Source: Acidimicrobiia bacterium
GTDB taxonomy: Bacteria; Acidobacteriota; Terriglobia; Bryobacterales; Bryobacteraceae
Reading direction: 5' to 3'
DNA length: 64,000 bases
Assembly (NCBI GenBank): GCA_016871315.1
Contig: VFZE01000026.1
Location: 17,137-81,136 of the forward strand
The notes under the pieces are model-generated. The model had not been told where the DNA came from. It saw nothing but the letters and a program-made list of their open reading frames with translations, and ran no database searches. Made by a program: the position numbers and the translations under genes. Of this stretch, positions 1 through 8,498 are shown one piece after another; the first letter of the stretch is position 1; each line of letters opens with the position of its first letter.

Positions 1-1263
1 CTTCACCAAATCCCCCAGGGGCTCAAAGAAATGGTAGGAGTCGTTCCGTGCCAGGAAATCGTCCGATTTATTGCCCGCCTCCGCCGCCCGCGCGACAGTC
101 CGCCCGTCGGCGATAGCGCCCGCCGCATCCGTCGGACCATCGGTACCGTCCGTGCCGCCGCTCAGCACCACGACGCTGTCCATGCCCGCCACGTCCATCG
201 CCGCCGCCAGCACGAACTCCTGATTGCGCCCGCCCAGTCCCTTGCCGCGGATCGTGACCGTGGTCTCCCCGCCGCTGATGATGCAAGCGGGCGCCTTGAG
301 GGGGCGTCCCGAGGAGCGAACCTCCTTGGCGATGGCGGCGTGCATGCGGGCTACATCCTTAGTTTCGCCCTCGATGAACGTGGATAGAACAAGAATCTTG
401 TACCCAAGCCGGCGCGCCTTCACCGCCGCCGCGTCCACCGCCAGACGGTTGCTGCCCACCACCAGATTCTGCGTTCGCCGGAAAGCCGCGTCGCCCGGCT
501 TCGGCGTTTCGCCTTCGCCCTTTTCCAGCCGGCGGAGCACGCTCGCCGGGACCTTTCCGCGCAGGCCGTACTTATCCAGAATCGCTCCCACATCCGCAAA
601 CGTCGTGCGGTCGGGCACCGTCGGGCCGGAACCGATCGCGTCCAGCGAATCGCCGATCACGTCGCTCAGCATCAGCGTAATCAACGTCGCCGGCGCGGCC
701 AGCCGCGCCAGCTGCCCGCCCTTGAATCCGGAGATGTGCTTGCGCACCGCGTTGATCTCCTGAATCGGCGCGCCGCATTCCAATAGCAGCCGCGTCGTCG
801 CCTGCTTCTCCTGAAGCGTGATCGGCGCCACCGGCGCAGGCGTCAGTGCGGAAGCTCCGCCCGAAATCAGGCAGATCACCAGATCCTTCGCCGTAGCTGA
901 TCCGGCAATCGCCGCGATGCGCCGCGTACCCTCGACGCCCGCTTCATCGGGAACCGGGTGGCCGCATTCGCGCACCCCGATACGCTTCAACGGCGCGCCA
1001 TGCCCGTACTTCACATTGATCAGGCCGCCCGTGATGCGCTTTCCAAGAACCTTCTCCACCGCCAGCCCCATGGCGGCGGAAGCCTTCCCCGCCCCGATCA
1101 CGTGGATCTTCTCAAAGCTCTTCAGCGAGTAGCGCCTTGGGCCGACGAACAGCGTTTCCCCCTGCCGGCGCACCGAGCGTAGCACCGCCTCCACAGGATC
1201 CGCCGCCTTCAACGCCGCTTGAAATATGGCTGCCGCATGCAGCCGCAGTTTTTTCTCTTTCAT
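1..1263 (-). CDS. Glycerate 2-kinase (DUF4147/MOFRL type), 3' end cut by window edge
   Basis: This protein should phosphorylate D-glycerate to 2-phosphoglycerate in the cytoplasm, feeding C2/C3 or tartrate/serine-cycle carbon into glycolysis. I read it on the minus strand from an ATG at 1263 (MKEKKLRLHA). An early GAGKASAAMG segment and a later ISGGASAL segment are typical of the N-terminal DUF4147 domain. The last visible residues, NDSYHFFEPLGDLVK, match the C-terminal MOFRL motif. About 421 residues are present and only the last 15-25 codons should be missing. The start lies 8 nt after the aroK stop, so the two genes are probably co-transcribed. The assignment to the family is firm; the exact physiological route is not shown here. 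Confidence 0.88.
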   Translation of the reverse strand, partial: MKEKKLRLHAAAIFQAALKAADPVEAVLRSVRRQGETLFVGPRRYSLKSFEKIHVIGAGKASAAMGLAVEKVLGKRITGGLINVKYGHGAPLKRIGVRECGHPVPDEAGVEGTRRIAAIAGSATAKDLVICLISGGASALTPAPVAPITLQEKQATTRLLLECGAPIQEINAVRKHISGFKGGQLARLAAPATLITLMLSDVIGDSLDAIGSGPTVPDRTTFADVGAILDKYGLRGKVPASVLRRLEKGEGETPKPGDAAFRRTQNLVVGSNRLAVDAAAVKARRLGYKILVLSTFIEGETKDVARMHAAIAKEVRSSGRPLKAPACIISGGETTVTIRGKGLGGRNQEFVLAAAMDVAGMDSVVVLSGGTDGTDGPTDAAGAIADGRTVARAAEAGNKSDDFLARNDSYHFFEPLGDLVK

Positions 1264-1271
1264 CACTACCA

Positions 1272-1799
1272 TTAGAACAAAGGCAGTTGAAGGATCTCCC
1301 GCACCGCCGCCATCGGATCGTCACTGTCGATCGCGATCCGGTAGTCGGCCTGCGCGTAACTGGCGATCCGCTCGTGATAGAGTTGCTCGAACCGTTGCGG
1401 GTCCCGGGCCAGCGGCCGGTGCTGTTGTCCCGCGGTCCGGTTGCGCACCCGCTCCAGCGGGCAGTCCAGCCAGATGGAAACGCCGTTGTCGGCCACCATC
1501 TCCACATTCGCCTGCGCCGTATAGGCGCCCCCGCCGAGCGAAATCACCATCGGAACCCCGCATTGCACCTTGCGCACGCGCTTTTGAAGCGCTTCATGTT
1601 CCCGCTTCCGGAACTCCGGCTCGCCGAGCTGCTGGAAGATCTCGGTGATGGTAACCTTGGCCTCCGCTTCAATCTCGTCGTCCAGATCGACAAAGCTCCA
1701 GCCCAGGTCATCGGCCAGCAGCCGCCCGACCGTCGATTTGCCGGAGCCCATGAAGCCCACCAGGTACAGCGCCGGAGTGCGTACAAGCTTGGAATGCAT
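1272..1799 (-). CDS. aroK: Shikimate kinase
   Basis: AroK transfers phosphate from ATP to the 3-hydroxyl of shikimate, a late step in the cytoplasmic route to chorismate. The protein is 175 residues, normal for the family. It has a Walker A motif (GFMGSGKST, about residues 14-22), the shikimate-binding acidic segment DLDDEIE, the conserved FRKRE arginine segment, and the GGG loop in ISLGGGAY. A lid-type arginine stretch (RPLARDP) follows. No other chorismate-pathway gene is adjacent; instead it precedes the glycerate kinase by 8 nt. The ATG at 1799 is used; no strong ribosome-binding site is seen upstream. Confidence 0.93.
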   Translation of the reverse strand: MHSKLVRTPALYLVGFMGSGKSTVGRLLADDLGWSFVDLDDEIEAEAKVTITEIFQQLGEPEFRKREHEALQKRVRKVQCGVPMVISLGGGAYTAQANVEMVADNGVSIWLDCPLERVRNRTAGQQHRPLARDPQRFEQLYHERIASYAQADYRIAIDSDDPMAAVREILQLPLF

Positions 1800-1824
1800 C
1801 GGAACTCTACAGCTTATTACAGGC

Positions 1825-2604
1825 TCACATGTCGAGGCCGTGGTAGATGCGCTCCATCGCGCGGTCGATCAGGCCGGGAAACAGAGTCCGGCCGGCCAGC
1901 AACAGCCAGCCCATCCGCGGCGTCACCACCGTCCGCTTCCCCCGCTCCACGCCCCGCACAACCGCATGCGCGCATTGCTCCGGAGTGATCGCGAACCGCC
2001 GCATCCGCCATAACTTGTCAGGCGGACGCCCGGCCAGCACGTTCTGCTGAAACCCGGTGCTCACATAGCCGGGACAGACCGTCGTGAACCGGATCCCGTC
2101 GCGGCGCAGCTCCATGCGCATGCCGTCTGTCATCGACCGCAGCGCGAACTTCGACGCCGAGTACAACGTAAACCACGGCAGCGTCACCAGGCCGGCGATC
2201 GAACTGACATTGACGATGACGCCCGCGCGCTGCTGCTTCATCGCAGGCACCACCAATTGCGTCATGCCCAGCGCGGCGAACAGGTTCAACTCCAGCATGC
2301 CGCGCACATCCTGCTCCGGCGCACGCCAGGCAGGCACATACAGTCCGACCCCGGCGTTGTTAATCAGCACGTCGATCCTGCCCCATCGCTCCAGCGTCGA
2401 TTCCACCGCCCGCCTCCGCACCTCCGGATCCTTCAAATCCCCTGCGGTGATGACAGCCTCCGCCCCTCCAACCCGCTCCAGCTTGTGCAGGCTCCGCGCG
2501 GTCAGCGACAGCCGCGCCCCGCGGCCCCGGAAGGCGTCCGCGCAGCAGGCGCCGATCCCTTCCGATGCTCCGGTGATCAGCACAACTTTGTCGCGCAGCT
2601 GCAT
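1825..2604 (-). CDS. Short-chain dehydrogenase/reductase (classical SDR)
   Basis: This is an NAD(P)-dependent oxidoreductase of 259 residues. The cofactor loop TGASEGIG sits at the N-terminus just after the start MQLRDKVVLI, the NNAG motif is present, and the catalytic Ser (NVSSIAG) and YxxxK (YSASK) are intact. The open frame continues upstream of the ATG at 2604, but the glycine-rich loop beginning within 15 residues fixes that ATG as the likely start. A C-terminal hydrophobic stretch (GWLLLAGRTLFPG) could associate with the membrane, as in other SDRs of this subgroup. The substrate cannot be told from sequence. It is divergent from the LON-domain gene with only 18 bp between the start codons. 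Confidence 0.87.
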   Translation of the reverse strand: MQLRDKVVLITGASEGIGACCADAFRGRGARLSLTARSLHKLERVGGAEAVITAGDLKDPEVRRRAVESTLERWGRIDVLINNAGVGLYVPAWRAPEQDVRGMLELNLFAALGMTQLVVPAMKQQRAGVIVNVSSIAGLVTLPWFTLYSASKFALRSMTDGMRMELRRDGIRFTTVCPGYVSTGFQQNVLAGRPPDKLWRMRRFAITPEQCAHAVVRGVERGKRTVVTPRMGWLLLAGRTLFPGLIDRAMERIYHGLDM

Positions 2605-2611
2605 GGAGGCA

Positions 2612-2617
2612 ATAATA
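2612..2617 (-). promoter_or_regulatory. Candidate -10 box for the SDR gene
   Basis: The hexamer reads TATTAT on the minus strand and ends 7 nt before the ATG at 2604, so transcription would begin at or next to the start codon. The whole divergent spacer is 18 bp, so any -35 element lies inside the neighbouring LON-domain gene. This is inferred from pattern only. Confidence 0.35.
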
Positions 2618-2622
2618 GTAGC

Positions 2623-3243
2623 ATGCACGAGGAGCTGCTCCCGCTGTTCCCTCTCTCGGTGGTGCTTCTGCCCGGGACGCCGCTTCCGCTCCACATTTTC
2701 GAAGAACGCTATAAGGAGATGATCGGCGAGGTGATGGCCGGACAAAGCGAGTTTGGGGTCGTGCTGGCCTCCCAGGAAGGCATCGCCCAGGCCGGCTGTA
2801 CCGCCACCGTGGAAGAAGTGGTCCAGCAGTACCCGGACGGGCGCATGGACATTGTCACCTACGGGCGGCGCCGCTTCTCCATTCAGTCGCTCGACGATGA
2901 GCGCGCCTACCTGCGCGCCAACGTCAATTTCTTTGACGATGAGGAGGCCAATACTCCCGCCACGCTGCGCCGGCAGGCGATGGAAGCATGCTCCGGTTTT
3001 CAGTCGCCGGGCGCACTCGACGCCGGCCAGCCGCTGCTGAGCTTCCATCTGGCGGCATCCATCGAAGATCTTCCCTTCAAGCAGTCGATCCTGCAATCGC
3101 GCTCGGAGGCCGACAGGCTGCGCCGGCTCATTGCCTACGCGCCTAAGTATGAGCGTACGCAGAGCCGCATCCGCCGGCTGCGCGAGACGGCCCCGCGCAA
3201 TGGCCATTCCCAGTTGCCCGGCTCCTGGAAAGAGGACGCCTAG
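2623..3243 (+). CDS. LON substrate-binding (N-terminal) domain protein
   Basis: A 206-residue protein made essentially of the Lon N-terminal (LON_substr_bdg) domain alone, without ATPase or protease domains. The diagnostic start LPLFPLSVVLLPGTPLPLHIFE is followed by RYKEMI and a later DGRMDIVTYGRRRF strand, matching the family seen in many bacteria as a stand-alone protein. Its function is unknown; binding of unfolded or peptide ligands is inferred from the Lon domain. I chose the ATG at 2623 because the LON motif begins within five residues; longer upstream frame is antisense to the SDR. The HAD gene follows 2 nt after the stop, so the two are likely co-transcribed. Confidence 0.82.
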   Translation: MHEELLPLFPLSVVLLPGTPLPLHIFEERYKEMIGEVMAGQSEFGVVLASQEGIAQAGCTATVEEVVQQYPDGRMDIVTYGRRRFSIQSLDDERAYLRANVNFFDDEEANTPATLRRQAMEACSGFQSPGALDAGQPLLSFHLAASIEDLPFKQSILQSRSEADRLRRLIAYAPKYERTQSRIRRLRETAPRNGHSQLPGSWKEDA

Positions 3244-3245
3244 GT

Positions 3246-3929
3246 TTGCGCCAGGAGCTTTGGATCGATGCCGACGACACGTTGTGGGAGAACAACGTCT
3301 TCTTCGAGCGGACATTTGACCGCTTCGTGGAACTTCTTAACCATCCCCACCTCACCCCGCAGCAGGTGCGCGACCAGCTGGACGACATCGAGCACGTCAA
3401 CAACAAGGTGCACGGCTACGGCTCGGCCAACTTCATGCGCAATCTGCGCCTGTGCCTGGAGCGCCTGCGCGATGCACCGCCCAGCGCTTCTGAACGGGAA
3501 GTGCTGGATCGAATGTACGCGGACCTGGTGAACCATCCGATGGAGCTGATCGACGGCGTCGAGGAGACCCTCGGCTATCTCGCCTCCAAGCACGAACTCT
3601 TGCTTTGCACCAAGGGCAATCCCGCCGAACAGCAGGCCAAGATCGACCGTTCCGGCCTCGCCCGCCACTTCAGCCACATCCGCATCGTTCGTGAAAAAGA
3701 CGCCGACTGCTACCGGAGCCTCGCGTCCGAACGCGGCCGCGGCGCGGAGCGTACCTGGATGATCGGCAACTCTCCCAAGAGTGACGTCAAGCCGGCGCTG
3801 GAGGCCGGCTTGGGCGCCGTCTACGTGCCCCACCCCCACACCTGGCACCTGGAGCATTGCCACGTTCCCGATGCCCATCCCCGCTTGCTTGTACTGGAGC
3901 GGTTCTCGCATCTCATGAATTATTTTTAA
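3246..3929 (+). CDS. HAD-family hydrolase
   Basis: A 227-residue haloacid-dehalogenase superfamily hydrolase, probably a small-molecule phosphatase. Motif I is DADDT (nucleophile D8, acid/base D10) near the N-terminus, motif II is the LLLCTKG strand, and motifs III/IV are seen in the segment ending WMIGNSPKSDVKPALEAG. The cap lies between motif I and II, as in subclass C1. The start is a TTG at 3246, 2 nt after the LON-domain stop and with an AGAGG ribosome-binding-like stretch about 12 nt upstream. No ATG lies early enough to include motif I. The substrate is unknown. Confidence 0.83.
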   Translation: MRQELWIDADDTLWENNVFFERTFDRFVELLNHPHLTPQQVRDQLDDIEHVNNKVHGYGSANFMRNLRLCLERLRDAPPSASEREVLDRMYADLVNHPMELIDGVEETLGYLASKHELLLCTKGNPAEQQAKIDRSGLARHFSHIRIVREKDADCYRSLASERGRGAERTWMIGNSPKSDVKPALEAGLGAVYVPHPHTWHLEHCHVPDAHPRLLVLERFSHLMNYF

Positions 3930-3943
3930 TTTGACTTCATTCT

Positions 3944-3973
3944 TTGATACATTTCTTATCGCTCTCGTAGTAT
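3944..3973 (+). promoter_or_regulatory. Candidate sigma-70-type promoter for the hybrid kinase
   Basis: In the AT-rich 126-bp gap before the kinase there is TTGATA (3944-3949), an 18-bp spacer and TAGTAT (3968-3973). This would give a leader of roughly 75 nt. It is the best match in the gap; a TTGACT at 3931 has no good partner. Confidence 0.35.
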
Positions 3974-4055
3974 TCTGTTAGCGGCGGCGCCCTGGATCGT
4001 CCTTTCCTTAGCGCCATTTGCCGCTCACCAAAACCCTGATCGGGAGCAATTGGGA

Positions 4056-6296
4056 ATGCCGAGTCTCGCGTTTTTCTACCGTAATGGTGTCGTTTTTTTG
4101 ATCGCCTATGCGGTGGTGGCAACACTCGTTGTCGCTGTCACCATGGAGGACCGCCTCCTCCCCCGCTTCATGGATGTCTTCCTGGTCGGCACTACGGTGG
4201 CGGCTTTTCGATTCACCTGGCAGCACGGTCTGGCGATGTACATCTTCTCCGTCCTCGCCGCGATTTACTTCTTGTCGCCGGCCATGGGCGGTGACGGCTC
4301 CGAAGTCTTCTTCCGCATCTTCTGTTATTCGGCTGTCTCGCTCATCGTGTTCCGTGTTGTCCACCAGCTCCAGCACAGCCGCGCCGCGGCCATCGGCGCC
4401 CTCGAGGAGCTTCAGGTGCAAAGCGAAGCGTACCGGAGCCTGTTTGAGGAGGCGCCGGTCGCGTTTGTGGAAATCGATCGCAATGGGCGCATCCGCCGGC
4501 TGAACAAAGCGGGCGAGAATCTGATCGGCAAGTCCAGCGCGGAAGCTGCCGACTCCTGGGTATGGGAGTTTATTGAGGAAGAGGCCCGCGCCAGCTGCCG
4601 GGAAACCGTGCTGCGGAAACTGGAAGGCCGCCAGGCTAGCTGGCCCGCCAGGCTGCAGATTCAACGGCTGGGTACAGCCCCTCACGTGGAACTTGTGGAC
4701 AACCCCATTGTAAGCCCTTCGGGCTCCATCCGGGGAATGCGTATCGCGATGCTCGATTTCACCGAGCGGGATTATCTGCAGGCCCAGCTCACCCAAGCGC
4801 AGCGCATGGAATCCATCGGGCGGCTGGCCGGGGGCATCGCCCACGACTTCAACAATCTGCTCACGGTCATCCTCGGTTTCGGAGACCAGGCAATGCGCAA
4901 GGCGCGCGAAAATGATCCGCTGCGCAAAATCCTGGAGCAGGTTTTGCAGGCCGGCGAGCGGGCGGCCACCTTGACGCGCCAACTACTCGCCTTCAGCCGC
5001 AGGCAGGTACTCCGGCCGCGGATCCTGGACATCAACGAGCTGGTGGAAAACATGCTGCCGCTCACGGCTCCGCTGCTGGGCGAACGGATTACTTTGAAAA
5101 CAAATTTCCTGCCCGGCATCGGCAAAGTGAGCGGTGATCCGGCGCAGCTGGAGCAGGTGCTGCTCAACCTCGTCGTCAACGCGCGCGACGCCATGCCCGG
5201 CGGCGGCTCCATCCTGATAGAGACCGCCGAAACCAGCCTGGATCAGCCTCAGGCTCACCGCCACGGTATTGCCGAACCGGGTGACTACATCGTGTTGTCC
5301 GTCACCGATTCCGGCTTAGGCATGGACCAGGCAACGCTCGACCATATCTTTGAACCCTTTTTCACGACAAAGGCTCCCGGCAAGGGATTGGGCTTGGGAC
5401 TGAGCAGCTGCCACGGCATCGTCCGCCAGAGCGGAGGCTACATCTGGGTCTACAGCGAACCGGGGAAAGGTTCGATCTTCAAGATTTGTCTGCCGCGCGT
5501 GGAAGGCGAAGTCACCGCCGAGGAACCGGCTCTTCCGTTGGCCAGCTCCGCCGGTACCGAGGTGGTCCTGGTGGTGGAAGACGACCCCGGCGTGTTGGAG
5601 ATGGTCACATCGGCGCTCAGCGAGCGCGGCTATCGCACCCTGAGCGCGCAAACGCTTCGCGACGCGATGGAGATCTGCCGCCGCCGCCCGGAGCCGATCG
5701 ATTTGCTGCTCACCGACGTCATCCTCGCCGACGGCAACGGAGCCGACCTGGCACGGCAGTTCATCCAAATCCGGCCCGGCGTCAAGATCCTCTACATGTC
5801 CGGGTACACCGCCAACGTCGTCGTGGACCGCGGACTGCTGAAACCTGGTGTGCAGCTGGTGGAAAAACCATTCACACCGGAGAGCCTTGCCTCCCAGGTC
5901 CGCAGGATTCTCGGCGCAAACAGTGTCAGCCAGCAGGTGCGCGTTCTTGTCGTGGACGATGACGAGCAGCTCCGGCAGATCTTCCGGCTGGTTCTGGAGG
6001 AGGAAGGCTACCGCGTCGAAGAAGCGGCCAATGGCAAGGAAGCGCTGAACTGCATCGAGCGTGAAGCGCCGGACCTGGTGCTCATGGACCTCGTGATGCC
6101 GGAACAGGAAGGTCTGGAAACCATCGCCCAATTGCGCGCCTCCAACATTAACGTGAAAATCGTCGCCATGTCGGGAGCCTTTCAGGGGCGCATGCTCAAG
6201 ATTGCCAGCCTGATGGGCGTGGACGGGACGTTGGAAAAGCCTGTGGACCGGCACGCGCTGCTGTCGCTCGTCCAGCGGTTCCTGCGCACCCAATGA
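4056..6296 (+). CDS. Membrane-bound PAS hybrid histidine kinase with two receiver domains
   Basis: A 746-residue signalling protein. Four hydrophobic segments lie in about the first 102 residues, then a PAS domain (about 125-235), a HisKA domain with the phospho-acceptor in IAHDFNNLL (H263), and an HATPase with N box NLVVNARDAMP, G1 DSGLGMD and G2 GKGLGLGLS. Two receiver domains follow: VVEDDPG with phospho-Asp at LLLTDV (about D554), and VVDDDEQ with phospho-Asp at LVLMDL (about D678). The HDFNN form of the H box is typical of hybrid kinases lacking a partner gene. I prefer the ATG at 4056, 9 nt after a GGGAG stretch, over an in-frame TTG at 4050. No HPt or output-regulator gene is adjacent, so its target is unknown. 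Confidence 0.9.
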   Translation: MPSLAFFYRNGVVFLIAYAVVATLVVAVTMEDRLLPRFMDVFLVGTTVAAFRFTWQHGLAMYIFSVLAAIYFLSPAMGGDGSEVFFRIFCYSAVSLIVFRVVHQLQHSRAAAIGALEELQVQSEAYRSLFEEAPVAFVEIDRNGRIRRLNKAGENLIGKSSAEAADSWVWEFIEEEARASCRETVLRKLEGRQASWPARLQIQRLGTAPHVELVDNPIVSPSGSIRGMRIAMLDFTERDYLQAQLTQAQRMESIGRLAGGIAHDFNNLLTVILGFGDQAMRKARENDPLRKILEQVLQAGERAATLTRQLLAFSRRQVLRPRILDINELVENMLPLTAPLLGERITLKTNFLPGIGKVSGDPAQLEQVLLNLVVNARDAMPGGGSILIETAETSLDQPQAHRHGIAEPGDYIVLSVTDSGLGMDQATLDHIFEPFFTTKAPGKGLGLGLSSCHGIVRQSGGYIWVYSEPGKGSIFKICLPRVEGEVTAEEPALPLASSAGTEVVLVVEDDPGVLEMVTSALSERGYRTLSAQTLRDAMEICRRRPEPIDLLLTDVILADGNGADLARQFIQIRPGVKILYMSGYTANVVVDRGLLKPGVQLVEKPFTPESLASQVRRILGANSVSQQVRVLVVDDDEQLRQIFRLVLEEEGYRVEEAANGKEALNCIEREAPDLVLMDLVMPEQEGLETIAQLRASNINVKIVAMSGAFQGRMLKIASLMGVDGTLEKPVDRHALLSLVQRFLRTQ

Positions 6297-6314
6297 AGCC
6301 CCCGCGCAAGACTG

Positions 6315-6320
6315 TACAAT
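6315..6320 (+). promoter_or_regulatory. Candidate -10 box for the aminotransferase gene
   Basis: TACAAT ends 8 nt before the ATG at 6329, just after the kinase stop. If used, the transcript would be leaderless or nearly so. There is no convincing -35. Confidence 0.4.
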
Positions 6321-6328
6321 AGAACTCC

Positions 6329-7711
6329 ATGGCAAGAGAGTATGACCTGACTCCGCGCCGCGTACCGCGGCTCGAGTCCCGTTACCGGCGCATCGTCACC
6401 GAACTCCCCGTCCCGGAATCGATTCCCGTGTTGGAGACACTCCACCGCATGGAGCCGGTGGCGATGCGAGGACAGCCGCCCATTATCTGGGACCGCGCCG
6501 AGGGCTTTCAGGTCTTTGACGCCCACGGCAACTGCTGGATCGACTGGTCCAGCGGCGTCCTCATCACCAACTGCGGCCACGGCCGCGAGGAAGTGGCTCA
6601 AGCGATCGTCGAGGCCGCCCAAAGCAAGCTGCTCACAACCTACTGCTTCCCCACACTCGCCCGCGCCAGGCTCGTCGAGAAACTTGGCACGATGTTTCCC
6701 GAACCACTGCGGAAAGTCTTCCTCCTGACAACAGGCTCGGAGGCCGTCGAGTGCGCCATCAAGCTCTGCCGCACCCATGGCCTCAAAACCGGCGGCCGCT
6801 CCAAGAGCGTGATTGTCAGCTATGAGAAGGCGTTCCATGGCCGGACCCTGGGCTCCCAGCAGGCCGGCGGCATTCCCGCTCTGAAGGAGTGGATCGTCAA
6901 CCTCGACCCTGGCTTCGTGCAGGTTCCCTTTCCCGACGGCTTCCGCACCACGGATACAAGCTTTGAAGGGTTTCTCCGTGCACTTGCCGAGCAGGGCGTG
7001 GAGCCGACAACCGTGGCAGGCGTGCTGATGGAAACCTATCAGGGCGGCAGCGCCTCCTTCGCACCCGTCGAGTACATGCAGAAGCTCCGCGAATGGTGCA
7101 CTGGTCACCGCGCCCTCCTCGTACTCGACGAGGTCCAGGCCGGCTTCGGCCGCACCGGCACGATGGCCGGTTTCGAGCATTACGGCATCGTGCCCGACTT
7201 GAGCACTTGGGGCAAGGGGATTTCCAGTTCGCTGCCGTTGTCGGCCGTCATCGGCCGGCCCGAGATCATGGACCTTCACCCGGCTGGCAGCATGACCTCC
7301 ACTCACACCGGCAACCCCATCTGCTGCGCCGCGGCCCTGGCCAACCTCGAACTGATCGAAAAAGAAGAGCTCGCCGGGAACGCCGCACGCATGGGAGTGA
7401 TCCTGTTCGAGCGTCTCGAGAAGATGAAGCAGCTGTTCCCCCAGATTGGATGGGTGGACGGCAAGGGACTGGTCGCCGGCGTGGCCTGCGTCAAGCCGGG
7501 CTCGATCGAACCCGACGCCGATGTGGCCTGGGCCACCATCCATCGCTGCCTGGAAAAGGGCGTGCTCATGTTCTCCCCCGTCGGCTTCGGCGGCGCAACC
7601 ATCAAAATCTGCCCGCCGCTGGTGATCACCGAAGCTGCGCTGATTGAAAGTCTTGACGCATTCGAGCAGGCATTTTCGGAAGCGGTGAACAGCGAACAGG
7701 CCGCCGCCTGA
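6329..7711 (+). CDS. Class-III PLP aminotransferase (GABA/acetylornithine-type fold)
   Basis: A 460-residue fold-type I, class-III aminotransferase that should move an omega-amino group to a keto acid using PLP. Visible landmarks are TTGSEAVECAIK (phosphate-binding region), the LLVLDEVQAGFGRTG strand with the pyridine-contacting Asp (about D267), and the Schiff-base lysine in WGKGISS (K296), followed by the THTGNP segment. The sequence resembles 4-aminobutyrate or related aminotransferases, but substrate cannot be fixed. It heads a tight plus-strand cluster with a haloacid dehalogenase-like gene (7-nt gap) and a Gfo/Idh/MocA oxidoreductase, suggesting a catabolic unit for an unidentified compound. 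Confidence 0.87.
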   Translation: MAREYDLTPRRVPRLESRYRRIVTELPVPESIPVLETLHRMEPVAMRGQPPIIWDRAEGFQVFDAHGNCWIDWSSGVLITNCGHGREEVAQAIVEAAQSKLLTTYCFPTLARARLVEKLGTMFPEPLRKVFLLTTGSEAVECAIKLCRTHGLKTGGRSKSVIVSYEKAFHGRTLGSQQAGGIPALKEWIVNLDPGFVQVPFPDGFRTTDTSFEGFLRALAEQGVEPTTVAGVLMETYQGGSASFAPVEYMQKLREWCTGHRALLVLDEVQAGFGRTGTMAGFEHYGIVPDLSTWGKGISSSLPLSAVIGRPEIMDLHPAGSMTSTHTGNPICCAAALANLELIEKEELAGNAARMGVILFERLEKMKQLFPQIGWVDGKGLVAGVACVKPGSIEPDADVAWATIHRCLEKGVLMFSPVGFGGATIKICPPLVITEAALIESLDAFEQAFSEAVNSEQAAA

Positions 7712-7718
7712 GCCCGTC

Positions 7719-8498
7719 ATGGCAATGAGCCGCCGAAGCATGCTCGCCTCCGCCGCCGTGCTGCCCTGGAACCCCTCCGGCGCCGCGGACGGTGTGAGCG
7801 CGCTCACCTTCGACGTTTTCGGAACCGTCGTTGACTGGCGCGGCTCCATCATCGCCGAAGGCGCCGCCTTCAACCGCGCTCGCGGGAAAAGGATCGACTG
7901 GGCTCGCTTTGCCGACCGCTGGCGCGCAGGCTACGGCCCTTCCATGAACCTGGTCCGCAAGGGCGAATTGCCTTGGATGACCATCGACCAGCTCCACCGC
8001 CGCGTCCTGGATCAGTTGCTCGTGGAGTTCCAACTCGAGGATCTCGATGAAGCTGCCAGGGATCACCTGAACCGTGCCTGGCACCGCTTGAAGCCGTGGC
8101 CCGACGGCGTCGCCGGTCTCACCCGCCTCAAGAAGAAGTTCATCATCGCCACCCTTTCCAACGGCAACGTCGCCCTGCTGACCAACATGGCCAAAAACGC
8201 CGGACTCCCTTGGGACTGCATCCTCTCGGCCGAACTGGCCCGCCACTATAAGCCCGACCCGGAAGCCTACCTCACCGCCGCCAGCCTCCTCGGGCTCAAG
8301 CCCGCCCAAGTCATGATGGTCGCCGCGCATAAGGGCGACCTGAAGGCTGCCAAGGCCGTAGGTTTCCACACAGCATTCGTGCCGCGCCCAAAGGAATACG
8401 GGCCAGACCGCGAGCCGGAAACCAAGCCCGACGAAAGTTGTGAAATCGTGGCCCGCGATTTCCTCGACCTCGCCAACCAGTTAGGAGCCCCTAAGTGA
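7719..8498 (+). CDS. Haloacid dehalogenase type II-like hydrolase with possible Tat signal
   Basis: A 259-residue HAD protein of the (S)-2-haloacid dehalogenase type. The nucleophile motif is FDVFGTVVDWR (D32), motif II is ATLSNGN, and the conserved lysine is in HYKPDPEAY. The C-terminal acidic motif is weaker: MMVAAHKGDLKAA, where dehalogenases have an H-x-x-D arrangement. Unusually, the N-terminus is MAMSRRSMLASAAVLPW, with a twin-arginine pair and a hydrophobic stretch that resembles a Tat signal, so the enzyme may be exported. Dehalogenation itself is not proven; related proteins act as phosphatases. The next gene starts on a GTG overlapping the stop, so translation is coupled. Confidence 0.8.
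   Translation: MAMSRRSMLASAAVLPWNPSGAADGVSALTFDVFGTVVDWRGSIIAEGAAFNRARGKRIDWARFADRWRAGYGPSMNLVRKGELPWMTIDQLHRRVLDQLLVEFQLEDLDEAARDHLNRAWHRLKPWPDGVAGLTRLKKKFIIATLSNGNVALLTNMAKNAGLPWDCILSAELARHYKPDPEAYLTAASLLGLKPAQVMMVAAHKGDLKAAKAVGFHTAFVPRPKEYGPDREPETKPDESCEIVARDFLDLANQLGAPK

Noticed and set aside
1825..3315. A 496-codon minus frame that includes the SDR
   Set aside because: The part upstream of 2604 is antisense to the LON-domain gene and HAD start; the Rossmann motif only begins after the ATG at 2604.
4008..4982. A minus-strand frame opposite the histidine kinase
   Set aside because: Antisense shadow; the kinase frame carries all domains.
6182..7873. A 563-codon minus-strand frame
   Set aside because: Antisense to the intact aminotransferase and its flanks; no start signal or domain.
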